36,536 nucleotides of DNA, taken from positions 1 through 36,536 of the forward strand of contig WGCP01000372.1 of assembly GCA_015493715.1 (NCBI GenBank), read 5' to 3'. The notes under the pieces were generated by a model that worked only from the letters and a program-made list of their open reading frames with translations, did no database searches and was not told where the DNA came from. The stretch comes from Desulfobulbaceae bacterium (GTDB taxonomy: Bacteria; Desulfobacterota; Desulfobulbia; Desulfobulbales; Desulfobulbaceae). Positions 6,817 through 14,563 of this stretch are shown in pieces. The first letter of the stretch is position 1. Every line of letters begins with the position of its first letter. Both the position numbers and the translations under genes were made by a program.

Positions 6817-8559
6817 TTACACACCGTCGGCCAGGGCACGGTCATAGAGTTTGCCGACCCCGTATTCATTGCGCCGCTGAAATTTTTCCCAGGAAGGCCC
6901 GATCAGCTGCATTTCAGGATATTTTTTCTGGATATCCATGGCGATTTCCATTTCCTTGGTACAGCCTGTTGAATAGGTAGCATCTTTACCGATCCATTCC
7001 GGCGGGACCTTTTCCCCCATCAGCTCAAAGGCTTTTTCAATATCACCAACCGTCTGAAAACGCCAGATATCAATGACGCCGGAACGTTGAAAAATTTCCC
7101 ACATGTACATGATATCATCGGCATCCATACCTTCTTCAAAATATTCGCCTGGATTTATAATAACGATATCATCGATAGTTGAACGAAGATGATCAACAAA
7201 AACATTAAGAATTTTCTTGGCCATGGCCAACTGGCCGGGAATCGAGCCGACAATGGCGGAATAAAACATGATCTTTTTGCCCTGCTGCTTTTCCTTTTTT
7301 GCCATATTAATCAGATATTGAGCCTTGGCCCTGAGATCTGACTCGGAAAAACGTATAACGGCCGGGTGATGTTTTTTCAGGGTCACACTGATGCCGCCCT
7401 CTTCCTCTCTGACAAAAGAAATCATGTCTCTGGTAAACTGAAAATGATTATTGATACATACTCCGTTTCCGTTGCACCGGTTGATGACAAGATCAGCCTC
7501 CTTAAAGGACCGGGCAAAGGTGATCGAGGTGCGCAACGGATTAAACCGTTCACCGGTGCCGTCGGAAATGACCAATAATTTGTTGTCCTCGTGCAGGAGG
7601 CGAAGCAGCTCGTTTTTGGAAATTGCCGCATCGCTTATCAGGGTTGCCCCGGCCAGGGCCTTTTCCAGCACGGGATCTTCAAGAATATCACCATAGGAAA
7701 TCCGCCGGTAAAAAAAATCCTGCTTCACCGCTAAAATAACCTTGATACCAAGATTCATCAACAGGCGAATAATAGCGAGATCAAAGACAATTTCACCTGA
7801 CTGACCGGCGATCCAGAGCAGGTAGGCCCTCTTACTGGAAAGAAGAATCTGCCGCAGCTTATCGGAAAACCACTGCCAGCCGTCACCTGATATGGTTTTG
7901 TTCATTATTGCGCGAACTTCTCCTATGTCCGTACTGCCCTGCCGGATGGCGCGAACGGTTGACAGGAGCAGCAGCCGCTGCAGCTTTAACAGGTGAACCT
8001 GCAGGTCAATATCGTTTAAGGTGGAATGATCATCAAGCTGTAAACCCTGCCTGGAGACAAAGGCGTCGCGGAATTCTTTTGAGGCAAGAAAGCGAGCCGT
8101 CTGCATATTCTCACGTTCACGCACCCGGGCAAGGGGCCGGTTGATTTCAGAGATTGTGGTAAAGATGCCAAGGAGCCGTTTTTCAAGACGTGTGGGCAGC
8201 AGCACCCGGGAGGTGATTTCATGTTGATATTTAATGGACAGCAGGCTGAGCATGTACCTGCGCCTGTATGTGTCAAGAACAGCCTGGGAAACCAGTTCCT
8301 CTATCCGATCCCATATTTCACCATAAGCCGCAGACAACAGTATATCGCCACGTTTTTCAATGATGGCGGAAAAGAGTTCGTCGGAACATGGGTAATAATT
8401 TTTCTCTCCGTCCATGTGGACGATAAAGTTGAGCTGCTCCGGAGAGGCGACTTTGTCCGGGAATGCTTCATAGGCCAGATGATTTTCCGTGTAAAAATTT
8501 GTCAGCCAGGCATCGCGCTCAGCATCCCGTCCGGTCTGACTTTCCTCTTTCTGGTCCAT
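6817..8559 (-). CDS. ARMT1/DUF89-like domain protein of unknown function
   Basis: A 580-residue soluble protein. Residues about 245-365 resemble the damage-control phosphatase (ARMT1/DUF89) fold: AYLLWIAGQSGEIVFD, then an alternating strand/helix region, an SDGTG stretch (332-336) and EADLVINRCNGN (355-365). In active DUF89 enzymes the first motif is usually DNxGE, with Asp and Asn at the metal site. Here the equivalent positions read G252-Q253, so metal-dependent hydrolysis may be lost or altered. The N-terminal 240 residues are helical, and the C-terminal 160 residues include the sequence TIDDIVIINPGEYFEEGMD; neither region matches a family known to me. The ATG at 8559 is preferred over TTG at 8565. 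The gene sits 9 bases after aroK and 8 before cobC. Confidence 0.68.
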   Translation of the reverse strand: MDQKEESQTGRDAERDAWLTNFYTENHLAYEAFPDKVASPEQLNFIVHMDGEKNYYPCSDELFSAIIEKRGDILLSAAYGEIWDRIEELVSQAVLDTYRRRYMLSLLSIKYQHEITSRVLLPTRLEKRLLGIFTTISEINRPLARVRERENMQTARFLASKEFRDAFVSRQGLQLDDHSTLNDIDLQVHLLKLQRLLLLSTVRAIRQGSTDIGEVRAIMNKTISGDGWQWFSDKLRQILLSSKRAYLLWIAGQSGEIVFDLAIIRLLMNLGIKVILAVKQDFFYRRISYGDILEDPVLEKALAGATLISDAAISKNELLRLLHEDNKLLVISDGTGERFNPLRTSITFARSFKEADLVINRCNGNGVCINNHFQFTRDMISFVREEEGGISVTLKKHHPAVIRFSESDLRAKAQYLINMAKKEKQQGKKIMFYSAIVGSIPGQLAMAKKILNVFVDHLRSTIDDIVIINPGEYFEEGMDADDIMYMWEIFQRSGVIDIWRFQTVGDIEKAFELMGEKVPPEWIGKDATYSTGCTKEMEIAMDIQKKYPEMQLIGPSWEKFQRRNEYGVGKLYDRALADGV

Positions 8560-8568
8560 GGCCAAAAC

Positions 8569-9084
8569 CTATTTTTTCTCTAACCGGGCAACAATTTCTT
8601 TGGCCACTTCTTCAATCTCCCGTCCCTGTACATCTATTTCAATGTCGGCCGCTTTTCGATACCGGGGCAGCCGGTCGGCATACAATGATTTTGCCTGATC
8701 AAGATCCTGCAACAGGGGACGTTTTTTAATTTTTTTCTTTGCATGCGGATGCCGGCTAATGGATTCCAGTATGGCCTCAACGCTTGAATGCAGGTAGACA
8801 ACCAGGCCGAGTTTATGCAGTTTTTTGACCTGAAAAAAGCCGCCGCCGGTGGAGACGATGGTGTGTTTGACGTTTTTTCTCAGCCAATCAGCGGTCTGTT
8901 GTTCCAGATCTCGAAAAAACGGTTCTCCGTGATCGGCAAAGATATCACGAATTTTCATCTTGACCATGGTCTCAATCAGATCATCGGTATCGACCGTATA
9001 GCAGCCGGTTTTTTGGGCAAGCATCCGCGCTGTTCTTCCCTTGCCCACCCCCATAAAACCGATAAGAATTATATTTTTTGACAT
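8569..9084 (-). CDS. aroK: Shikimate kinase
   Basis: Cytosolic kinase that phosphorylates shikimate in the chorismate pathway. The 171-residue length and motifs fit the family: P-loop GFMGVGKG (9-16), the D32-x-D34 pair (DTDD) for shikimate and Mg binding, R58 in FRDLE, GGG (80-82) and a LID arginine in KKRPLL. One oddity is that the residue after the P-loop lysine is Gly (G16) rather than Ser/Thr, which normally coordinates Mg-ATP; a Thr follows two residues later. It is the first gene of a tight cluster with the ARMT1-like gene and cobC, and the region upstream holds its promoter. Confidence 0.95.
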   Translation of the reverse strand: MSKNIILIGFMGVGKGRTARMLAQKTGCYTVDTDDLIETMVKMKIRDIFADHGEPFFRDLEQQTADWLRKNVKHTIVSTGGGFFQVKKLHKLGLVVYLHSSVEAILESISRHPHAKKKIKKRPLLQDLDQAKSLYADRLPRYRKAADIEIDVQGREIEEVAKEIVARLEKK

Positions 9085-9358
9085 TTTTTCTGCTTTTTTC
9101 TCTGTTCAGTTTACTTGGATATTCCGGTATTTTTCCAGGATGGCCGGGAAAAAATCAGTGTGCAACCTGAGAAAATAAATTAATTTTTCCGGAGCCCCAA
9201 CCTATCGGATACATGCGGTTTTGTCCAGAAAAACACCTCTCTCCTACCTGTTTTCTTTTCGACGGAATTCAATCCGGAGCGGACTTGTACCGGCCTGAGA
9301 CAACTTGCTGCTTGGCCTGCGGTATAGCTTTTAGGACATTAAAAAATCACTATAAGAG

Positions 9359-9374
9359 GTACATTATAATGTAC
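9359..9374. promoter_or_regulatory. Orphan YefM-type operator palindrome
   Basis: GTACATTATAATGTAC is a perfect 16-base palindrome. It differs by one base from the palindrome in front of yefM (5019-5034), and the identity extends into the following ATG. A TGTACA core is at 9370-9375. No antitoxin or toxin gene, nor a recognisable remnant, lies next to it. It could be a second YefM binding site or the scar of a lost TA copy. Confidence 0.6.
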
Positions 9375-9530
9375 ATGCTGTGAGTGGCGGAAAAGTGATC
9401 AGTCAGTTGACACACCTGTCAAACCGGCCGTATTCGTTATTGTTCGCATTCAACATACAATCAATGTAAAATAGAGCAATGCCGATCAATACTCTGAAGA
9501 CCAGTGTGGTCAAGAGATAAGGGTTCCGGG

Positions 9531-9618
9531 AGAGACAAATCAGTTACTTTGCCGCCGGCAATAACCATTGATCGGTAAAATCGCTCCGGCCTGGGTTCCA
9601 TATTGGTGGCCTTGCAGG
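9531..9618. repeat. 88-bp direct repeat, left copy
   Basis: Aligned by hand with 10927-11014 without gaps: 74 of 88 bases match (84%). The first 60 bases are the most conserved. The two copies flank the hemerythrin and methyltransferase genes. In both copies the minus strand has the same open frame containing SMVIAGGKVTDLSL, so the repeat might descend from a duplicated coding fragment; I do not recognise the protein. Confidence 0.85.
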
Positions 9619-9688
9619 ATGGCTAATTTGCTTGAATCCTGAGATACCGACCGTTCGCGAATATAATAGAGGTAAGGAGGCGCCAAAC

Positions 9689-10228
9689 ATGCAGGCACGT
9701 GGTCAACTTATGATAGAACATCGCCTGATTGAGCGGATGCTCTCGGTCATCAAAGCTGCAGTATCAAAAATAGAACTGAAACACGAGGTGGACCCGGTAT
9801 TCGTGGATATAGCCGTTGATTTTATCCGGGTATATGCCGATCGGACGCATCATGGTAAGGAGGAAGAAATTTTTTTTCGGGAATTAAAGAACAAACCATT
9901 GTCCGCTGAAGACCAGCGAGTAATGAATGAATTGCTTGAAGAACATGCGTTTGGTCGCCGGACAACCAAAGCCCTTGTTGGCGCCAACACTCGTTACCGG
10001 AATGGTGATAAAACTGCCTTGTCCGACATTATCGAGAAACTTCAAACCATTATTGAGTTCTACCCGAAGCATATCGAGAAAGAAGATAAGGTGTTTTTTC
10101 CTGCAACCAGAGCCTACTTCATAGAGACGGAAGACCAGGCCATGCTGGCAGAGTTCCTGGAGTTTGATCAAAAGATGATTCACGAAAAGTACATGTCCGT
10201 AGTTGAAGGATTTGAAAGAAGGCAATGA
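9689..10228 (+). CDS. Hemerythrin-like (HHE cation-binding) domain protein
   Basis: A 179-residue four-helix protein with the ligand pattern of a hemerythrin-type diiron site: H11 in IEHRLIERM, H54/H55 and E59 in THHGKEEEIFF, H86 in LLEEHAFGR, and H128 with E132 in PKHIEKEDKVFFP. Such proteins bind or sense O2, NO or iron; here no fused signalling domain is present, so storage, scavenging or stress protection is likely. The open frame reaches back to 9632, but the ATG at 9689 has a strong AAGGAGG site. The gene is followed by a methyltransferase, and both lie between the 88-bp repeats. Confidence 0.85.
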   Translation: MQARGQLMIEHRLIERMLSVIKAAVSKIELKHEVDPVFVDIAVDFIRVYADRTHHGKEEEIFFRELKNKPLSAEDQRVMNELLEEHAFGRRTTKALVGANTRYRNGDKTALSDIIEKLQTIIEFYPKHIEKEDKVFFPATRAYFIETEDQAMLAEFLEFDQKMIHEKYMSVVEGFERRQ

Positions 10229-10325
10229 GTACCGATCAACCATATTTACTCGGACCAATAATTCCTCTGCGCTCCATTGCCATCCGGGTATGCGGAGTAT
10301 TTATCCACAAAAGGAAAATGACAGA

Positions 10326-10883
10326 GTGAGCAATAATAATAATCGTGTATGCCCGGTTGAACGGGCAGGGATTTTAGATAATAAATTAAGAAGATGGCTG
10401 CAAAACCCTCAAAAAATACTGAAGCCGTTTATCAAAGAAGGAATGACTGTTCTTGACGTCGGATGTGGGCCGGGTTTTTTCTCTGTTGACATGGCTCTAA
10501 TGGTTGGCAAATCCGGTCGTGTCATTGCTTCTGATTTACAGGAAGAGATGCTTCAGAAAGTAAGTGACAAAATTACAGGAACAGAACTTGAAAAACGGAT
10601 CATCCTTACCAAGTGTGAACAGAACATAATAGGCGTGTCGGAACATGTTGATTTTGTCCTGTTATTCTATATAGTTCACGAAATTCCAAATCAGGAATAT
10701 TTTTTTAATGAGATAGGATCACGACTAAATCCAAACGGACAAGTTCTACTCGTAGAGCCTCCGTTTCATGTGTCAAGATCAGCATTTGAAGAAACTGTTA
10801 AGAAAGCCGAAAATGCTGGATTTGTAGAGAGTAAAGGGCCAAACATATTTTTGAGCAAAACAAGAATATTGAAAAAGGGCTAA
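10326..10883 (+). CDS. Class I SAM-dependent methyltransferase
   Basis: A 185-residue Rossmann methyltransferase with motif I LDVGCGPG (43-50), an acidic residue after strand 2 (D70 in ASDLQEEM) for the SAM ribose, and a post-motif LFYIVHEIPN. The N-terminal VCPVERAGILDNKLRRWLQNP is typical of a family of small methyltransferases common in anaerobes; the substrate is unknown. The frame is open from 10203, overlapping the hemerythrin gene, but homology begins near the GTG at 10326, which has AGGA upstream. An ATG at 10290 is the alternative. It is on the same strand as the hemerythrin gene, with about 97 bases between. Confidence 0.85.
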   Translation: MSNNNNRVCPVERAGILDNKLRRWLQNPQKILKPFIKEGMTVLDVGCGPGFFSVDMALMVGKSGRVIASDLQEEMLQKVSDKITGTELEKRIILTKCEQNIIGVSEHVDFVLLFYIVHEIPNQEYFFNEIGSRLNPNGQVLLVEPPFHVSRSAFEETVKKAENAGFVESKGPNIFLSKTRILKKG

Positions 10884-11257
10884 TTCTTAGAACCACTTGC
10901 TTGCCGGAAGTTAATGCCATCCGGCAAGAGACAAATCCGTTACTTTGCCGCCTGCAATAACCATTGATCGACAAAATCGCTCTGCTTTGGATTTCATATT
11001 GGTGGCTCCACAGGGCGTGACACAAATTTTTTGTCCTATAAACAATGCATGATGGATATATCTTCGGGTTCAGGGGGCGCAGGACGGATACTCAATCAAT
11101 GCTCAAGGCTGCCTTGCTGGAATAGCACACGGTATGGCAAGGTCAGAGCACTGCATGCAACTCTGGGGCTATGAGGAGAGAACTCCATGCCCGTTGTTTC
11201 CCGAAGAGCAACCTTATTATTGCATTCATGCGGATTTGTTCGAAAAAAATAACCATT
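10884..11257. other. Gene-free stretch with the right 88-bp repeat
   Basis: About 370 bases between the methyltransferase and the 3' end of the convergent glycosyltransferase. It contains the right 88-bp repeat; the remainder shows no gene with family-like sequence or a ribosome-binding site. Confidence 0.55.
10927..11014. repeat. 88-bp direct repeat, right copy
   Basis: Same length as 9531-9618 with 14 mismatches, several clustered in the last third. It starts about 44 bases after the methyltransferase stop. With the left copy it brackets a segment of about 1.4 kb, consistent with duplication on insertion, recombination between copies or amplification of an ancestral sequence. Confidence 0.85.
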
Positions 11258-12376
11258 TCACCGAATTTTGTGCCGACAGAGCTCCTGCAGGTGCTGTTGA
11301 TACGTATCAGCGACCAGTGGCCATGAAAAGGATTCGGCAAGATGCTGGTAATCCTCTCTCCGGTTGGTTGCGGTTTCCGCCAGTGCTTGACGTAAACTCC
11401 CGGCAAAAGACTTCCTGCTGTACCGAAATTTTTTTGGATATAATTCGGGATAGGAAAGATCGTCCGGAACCAGGGGCCTGCATCCTGCCCGCACCCCTTC
11501 CAGCATGGAAATACCGAAAAATTCATGGAGAGCAGTAGACACGACAAGATCACCCTGGCAGAGCAGGCGCGCATACTGGTCACGACTTGATGCGTAGCCG
11601 AAATGAATAATTCTCTTGTCTCTGCGCAGTTGTTCCTCCGCCAGGGAAAATATTTTCGGCCTCCGGTCAAAATGCTGGCCAAGAACAATCAATCTGAAAT
11701 CTACACCTTCTTTTTGCAACTCTAACAAAGCAGAAAAAAATGTTTCCGGGTCCTTGTCATGTTCCCAGCGGTGATTCCAGACAATAACAGGTCTGTCATC
11801 CCTGCTGTTTACAAAGAGGTTCCGGTCAATGGCGGAAAAATCTATGCCTGGATACAGGACACTCGATTTTTGCCTGATCGAGTCCAGGCAAAACCCCAAA
11901 TCTACACCGGATACCTTCTTTAAAAATAGCTTTATTCCAGCAAGAAATGATTCAAAGTTAAATGAACTGTTAAAGAAGAGGCGGTCAGCGGTCAGGGCAG
12001 TGGTCCAGTTGATGTTGGTGAACTGGAAAGAGGCTGGATCCTTGATTCTCCCAGGGTAAGCAAACTGATTTTCATGAAAATAGACGGCGACCGGAACCCT
12101 GATTCCTTTGGTTGCCAGCAGGCTGCGCAGGACGGCGACATCAAGAAAGGTGGAACAGAGGACGGCGTCAAACACCTTTCCCTGCCGATAAAGACGGGCT
12201 ATCTGTTCGGCCATCCAGGGTGCAGCGGTCTGCATGCGCATTTTCCATTTCCGGGCAGGCAGTGTGAGCAGTGTAAACGCAAGATCAATATGTTCCTGCA
12301 TGCCGTCAAGAAAAGCCTTATGCGAGCCGCCGTAATAGGGCTCGATAAGCAGGATATGTTTTTTGCCATTGTTCAT
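11258..12376 (-). CDS. Glycosyltransferase of the tRNA-queuosine mannosyltransferase (GTDC1/DUF3524) type
   Basis: A 372-residue GT4-fold enzyme. The N-terminus, LLIEPYYGGSHKAFLDGM (about 9-26), then LTLPARKWKMRM, AVYFHENQFAYP and FNSSFNFESFL, follow the animal GTDC1 protein closely, now known as the queuosine-tRNA(Asp) mannosyltransferase. The C-terminal half has the GT4 pattern with HRWEHDKDPETF, VLGQHFDRRP and HEFFGISMLEG, which bind the nucleotide sugar. In bacteria the acceptor has to be inferred: queuosine-tRNA is likely but not proven. The ATG at 12376 is clear. It is divergent from the AIM24 gene and does not appear to be in an operon. Confidence 0.8.
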   Translation of the reverse strand: MNNGKKHILLIEPYYGGSHKAFLDGMQEHIDLAFTLLTLPARKWKMRMQTAAPWMAEQIARLYRQGKVFDAVLCSTFLDVAVLRSLLATKGIRVPVAVYFHENQFAYPGRIKDPASFQFTNINWTTALTADRLFFNSSFNFESFLAGIKLFLKKVSGVDLGFCLDSIRQKSSVLYPGIDFSAIDRNLFVNSRDDRPVIVWNHRWEHDKDPETFFSALLELQKEGVDFRLIVLGQHFDRRPKIFSLAEEQLRRDKRIIHFGYASSRDQYARLLCQGDLVVSTALHEFFGISMLEGVRAGCRPLVPDDLSYPELYPKKFRYSRKSFAGSLRQALAETATNRREDYQHLAESFSWPLVADTYQQHLQELCRHKIR

Positions 12377-12483
12377 TTTTTTCTTTTCTCAACCAGGGAA
12401 AAAACTGTATACCACAGATAACAATTTTTACTCCTTTCCTGAACTATACCTTGTAATCCATTGACCAATAAAGAGGTAATCAT

Positions 12484-13482
12484 ATGTCCACCTGGTATGT
12501 CGCTGTTGACGGAAAATCCATAGGTCCGCTCTCAACCGCCCAACTTGCAGCCGCCATTGCATCGGGCCGGTATTCCGGATCAACCCTTGTCTGGCGTGAG
12601 GGATTTGCCGACTGGCAGCCGGCCTCTGAAGTAGCCGAATTGAACAGCCCTGCTGCAGCTACAGGTAATCCACCACCTGTTTCCGGTCAACAGGCCCATG
12701 AGATTGATTATGAAATCTTCGGGCATGAGATGCAGTTTGTTGAAATAGAACTTGACCCGGAAGAGAGCGTTGTCGCCGAGGCCGGAGCAATGATGTACAT
12801 GACTGACGGCATAACTATGGATACCATCTTCGGCGATGGTTCCCAGAGTTCTCAGTCCGGCGGATTTTTTGATAAAATGTTAGGGGCCGGTAAACGATTG
12901 ATTTCCGGGGAGGGGTTGTTTATCACCATGTTCACCCATACCGGCACGGGAAAGGGCAAGGCCGCCTTTGCCGCCCCCTACCCCGGCAAGATCATCCCCC
13001 TGGATCTGAAAAAATACGATGGCCGCATTATCTGCCAGAAAGATGCATTCCTCTGTGCGGCCAAGGGAGTTTCCATTGGCGTGGCTTTCCAGAAAAAAAT
13101 AGGGGCCGCCCTGTTTGGTGGAGAGGGGTTCATCATGCAGCAACTCGATGGCGACGGCCTTACCTTTGTCCATGCCGGTGGGACCATTGTTGAAAAAGAA
13201 CTGGGCGCCGGTGAGGTGTTGCGGGTTGATACCGGCTGTCTGGTCGCCCTGACCCGGACGGTGCATTATGACATTGAATATGTCGGCAATGTCAAATCAG
13301 CAATCTTCGGTGGCGAGAGTTTTTTCTTTGCCACCCTGCAGGGTCCCGGCCATGTCTGGCTCCAGTCCCTGCCCTTCTCCAGACTGGCCGGACGTATATA
13401 CCAGGCAGCACCCCAGACGGGCGGCCAGACCGTCGGCGAAGGATCGGTTATCGGCGGCATAGCCTCCATGTTTGAACGATAA
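12484..13482 (+). CDS. GYF_2 domain - AIM24 family fusion protein
   Basis: A 332-residue protein. Residues 1-55 ([18 protein letters not shown]...[20 protein letters not shown]) form a GYF_2 domain, which usually docks proline-rich peptides. Residues about 72-320 are AIM24/TIGR00266 family, with [22 protein letters not shown] and glycine-rich repeats [14 protein letters not shown] and [13 protein letters not shown]. The bacterial role of AIM24 is not settled. The ATG at 12484 has AGAGG about 8 bases upstream. The convergent neighbour is a DUF533/TerB-like protein with a proline-rich linker, a possible partner for the GYF_2 domain. No signal peptide or membrane helix is visible. Confidence 0.87.
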   Translation: MSTWYVAVDGKSIGPLSTAQLAAAIASGRYSGSTLVWREGFADWQPASEVAELNSPAAATGNPPPVSGQQAHEIDYEIFGHEMQFVEIELDPEESVVAEAGAMMYMTDGITMDTIFGDGSQSSQSGGFFDKMLGAGKRLISGEGLFITMFTHTGTGKGKAAFAAPYPGKIIPLDLKKYDGRIICQKDAFLCAAKGVSIGVAFQKKIGAALFGGEGFIMQQLDGDGLTFVHAGGTIVEKELGAGEVLRVDTGCLVALTRTVHYDIEYVGNVKSAIFGGESFFFATLQGPGHVWLQSLPFSRLAGRIYQAAPQTGGQTVGEGSVIGGIASMFER

Positions 13483-13565
13483 AACCAGCAACCGAACACG
13501 TTTTCAATTACGGCAGGCACAACCTTCTGTTTCAAACAGGCATCCCGTCAATGTCGGGGACGGGC

Positions 13566-14231
13566 CTATGCGGTCGTCCCTGCCTGTTCTTCAAGAAAGG
13601 TTCGCACTGCCACGCTGAGGCCGAGGGAATTTCCGAGTTCATCCAGCCATTGCCGCTCGGGCTCTGTATCCACGGTGATGGCTCCGGCCGCCAGAAGATA
13701 CATGGTCTTTGCCGATGCCGGGTCGGTAATGCCACTGGTGAGTTCGTCAATTGTCCGGGGATGGCGCAGTTCATCAAGGAGAAACTTTTTTTCCTCGCCG
13801 CTCAATTCTGCGTCGCGCAGTTTGTCCAAAATGGCCTGCTCCTCTTCCTCATCCAGGGTTCCGTCGGCATGAGCGGCACCAATCATGGCTTGAATCATTC
13901 GTTTGGCAAGTTCCTCGGGCGCTAACTCCTGTTTTTGTTTCTCCGTCCGGACGGGTTGATCAGCTGGAGGCGCAGGAGCACGACCGACGCCGGGAGGAGG
14001 TGGAGGTGGCGCAGAGGCCTGACCCGGTATGGGCGGGGGAGGAGGAGTGGCGCCTCCCTTTGAGGCCTGGTTTTTTTGTTCCGATAAAATTTCATAGGCT
14101 CCGACGCCAAGGCCGATAACCGTCATCAGGCCTGCTCCTGATCCCAACGAATTCATCAGGCCGGAGCCGCCTCCGGTATTGCCAAGTGTTTCTCGAACTA
14201 TCTTGCCAAGGAGTTGTTCAGCATTAAACAT
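13566..14231 (-). CDS. DUF533/TerB-like protein with proline-rich linker
   Basis: A 221-residue protein. Residues 1-55 hold a glycine-rich hydrophobic segment (GSGAGLMTVIGLGVGAYEIL) that may insert in the membrane. Residues about 60-95 are a linker with PPPPP and PPPPPP runs. The C-terminal 120 residues (AKRMIQAMIGAAHADGTLDEEEEQAILDKL...) match the TerB/DUF533 helical fold of E. coli YebE type, with an acidic metal-binding-like DGTLDEEE loop. The frame opens at 14264, but the ATG at 14231 (MFNAEQLLGK) is the family-like start. It converges on the GYF_2-AIM24 gene, whose GYF_2 domain could bind this proline stretch; that link is inference. Biochemical function is unknown. Confidence 0.8.
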   Translation of the reverse strand: MFNAEQLLGKIVRETLGNTGGGSGLMNSLGSGAGLMTVIGLGVGAYEILSEQKNQASKGGATPPPPPIPGQASAPPPPPPGVGRAPAPPADQPVRTEKQKQELAPEELAKRMIQAMIGAAHADGTLDEEEEQAILDKLRDAELSGEEKKFLLDELRHPRTIDELTSGITDPASAKTMYLLAAGAITVDTEPERQWLDELGNSLGLSVAVRTFLEEQAGTTA

Positions 14232-14256
14232 TTTTTTTTCTCTATGGGTTCGGTTA

Positions 14257-14457
14257 ACCCGCATATTTCACAAGCGATCTGCTGCAAGGCCTGAAAACAC
14301 CATGCTTGCTGCGTTACAGCGTAAAAAGGATTCCTCGAAATATTTCAATATGTCTGCGGTCCTTTTTATGCTGTTCCTCGAAGGTCTCACTTCGTTCGCT
14401 ATCTGCATTCATGGCATTTTCAGGCCTTTCGCGACGACCTTTGCAAAATATGCGGGT
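14257..14457. repeat. Long imperfect inverted repeat, about 200 bp
   Basis: The left end ACCCGCATATTT (14257) and the right end read on the other strand are identical for 12 bases. Further inside, AGGCCTGAAAA and AGCGTAAAAAGGA / AGCATAAAAAGGA also match at symmetric positions about 14357. It occupies most of the 330-base gap before the aminopeptidase gene. No transposase is encoded, so it is either a MITE-like element or another repetitive palindrome. Confidence 0.7.
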
Positions 14458-14563
14458 AAAAAATTGTCAGAGTTGGTTTGCATTGCGGGGATTGTCACGC
14501 TAATGTATATATACACCCGTAATCAAAAAGAAAACAAAAGAAAAAAGTAGGGAACAAAAAAAT

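Larger units (their letters stand above)
9085..9688. other. Gene-free divergent region between aroK and the hemerythrin gene
   Basis: About 600 bases without a convincing gene. It holds a lone YefM-type palindrome (9359-9374), a short perfect inverted repeat TTGACA-CACC-TGTCAA (9407-9422) and the left 88-bp direct repeat (9531-9618). No cobalamin-riboswitch sequence was recognised upstream of aroK. Confidence 0.6.

Noticed and set aside
9085-9630. Possible cobalamin riboswitch upstream of aroK and the cob genes
   Set aside because: I looked for the conserved B12-box core on the minus strand and did not find it; a covariance-model search would be decisive.
10203-10325. Upstream extension of the methyltransferase frame into the hemerythrin gene
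   Set aside because: Overlaps the hemerythrin 3' end and lacks family similarity; homology begins at the GTG at 10326.
11134-11538. Plus-strand open frame of 134 codons opposite the glycosyltransferase
   Set aside because: Mostly antisense to a gene with clear family motifs; the translation has no family-like pattern and no ribosome-binding site.
14179-14550. Plus-strand open frame of 123 codons before the aminopeptidase
   Set aside because: It runs antisense through the DUF533 gene start and through the long inverted repeat, so its coding appearance comes from the repeat.
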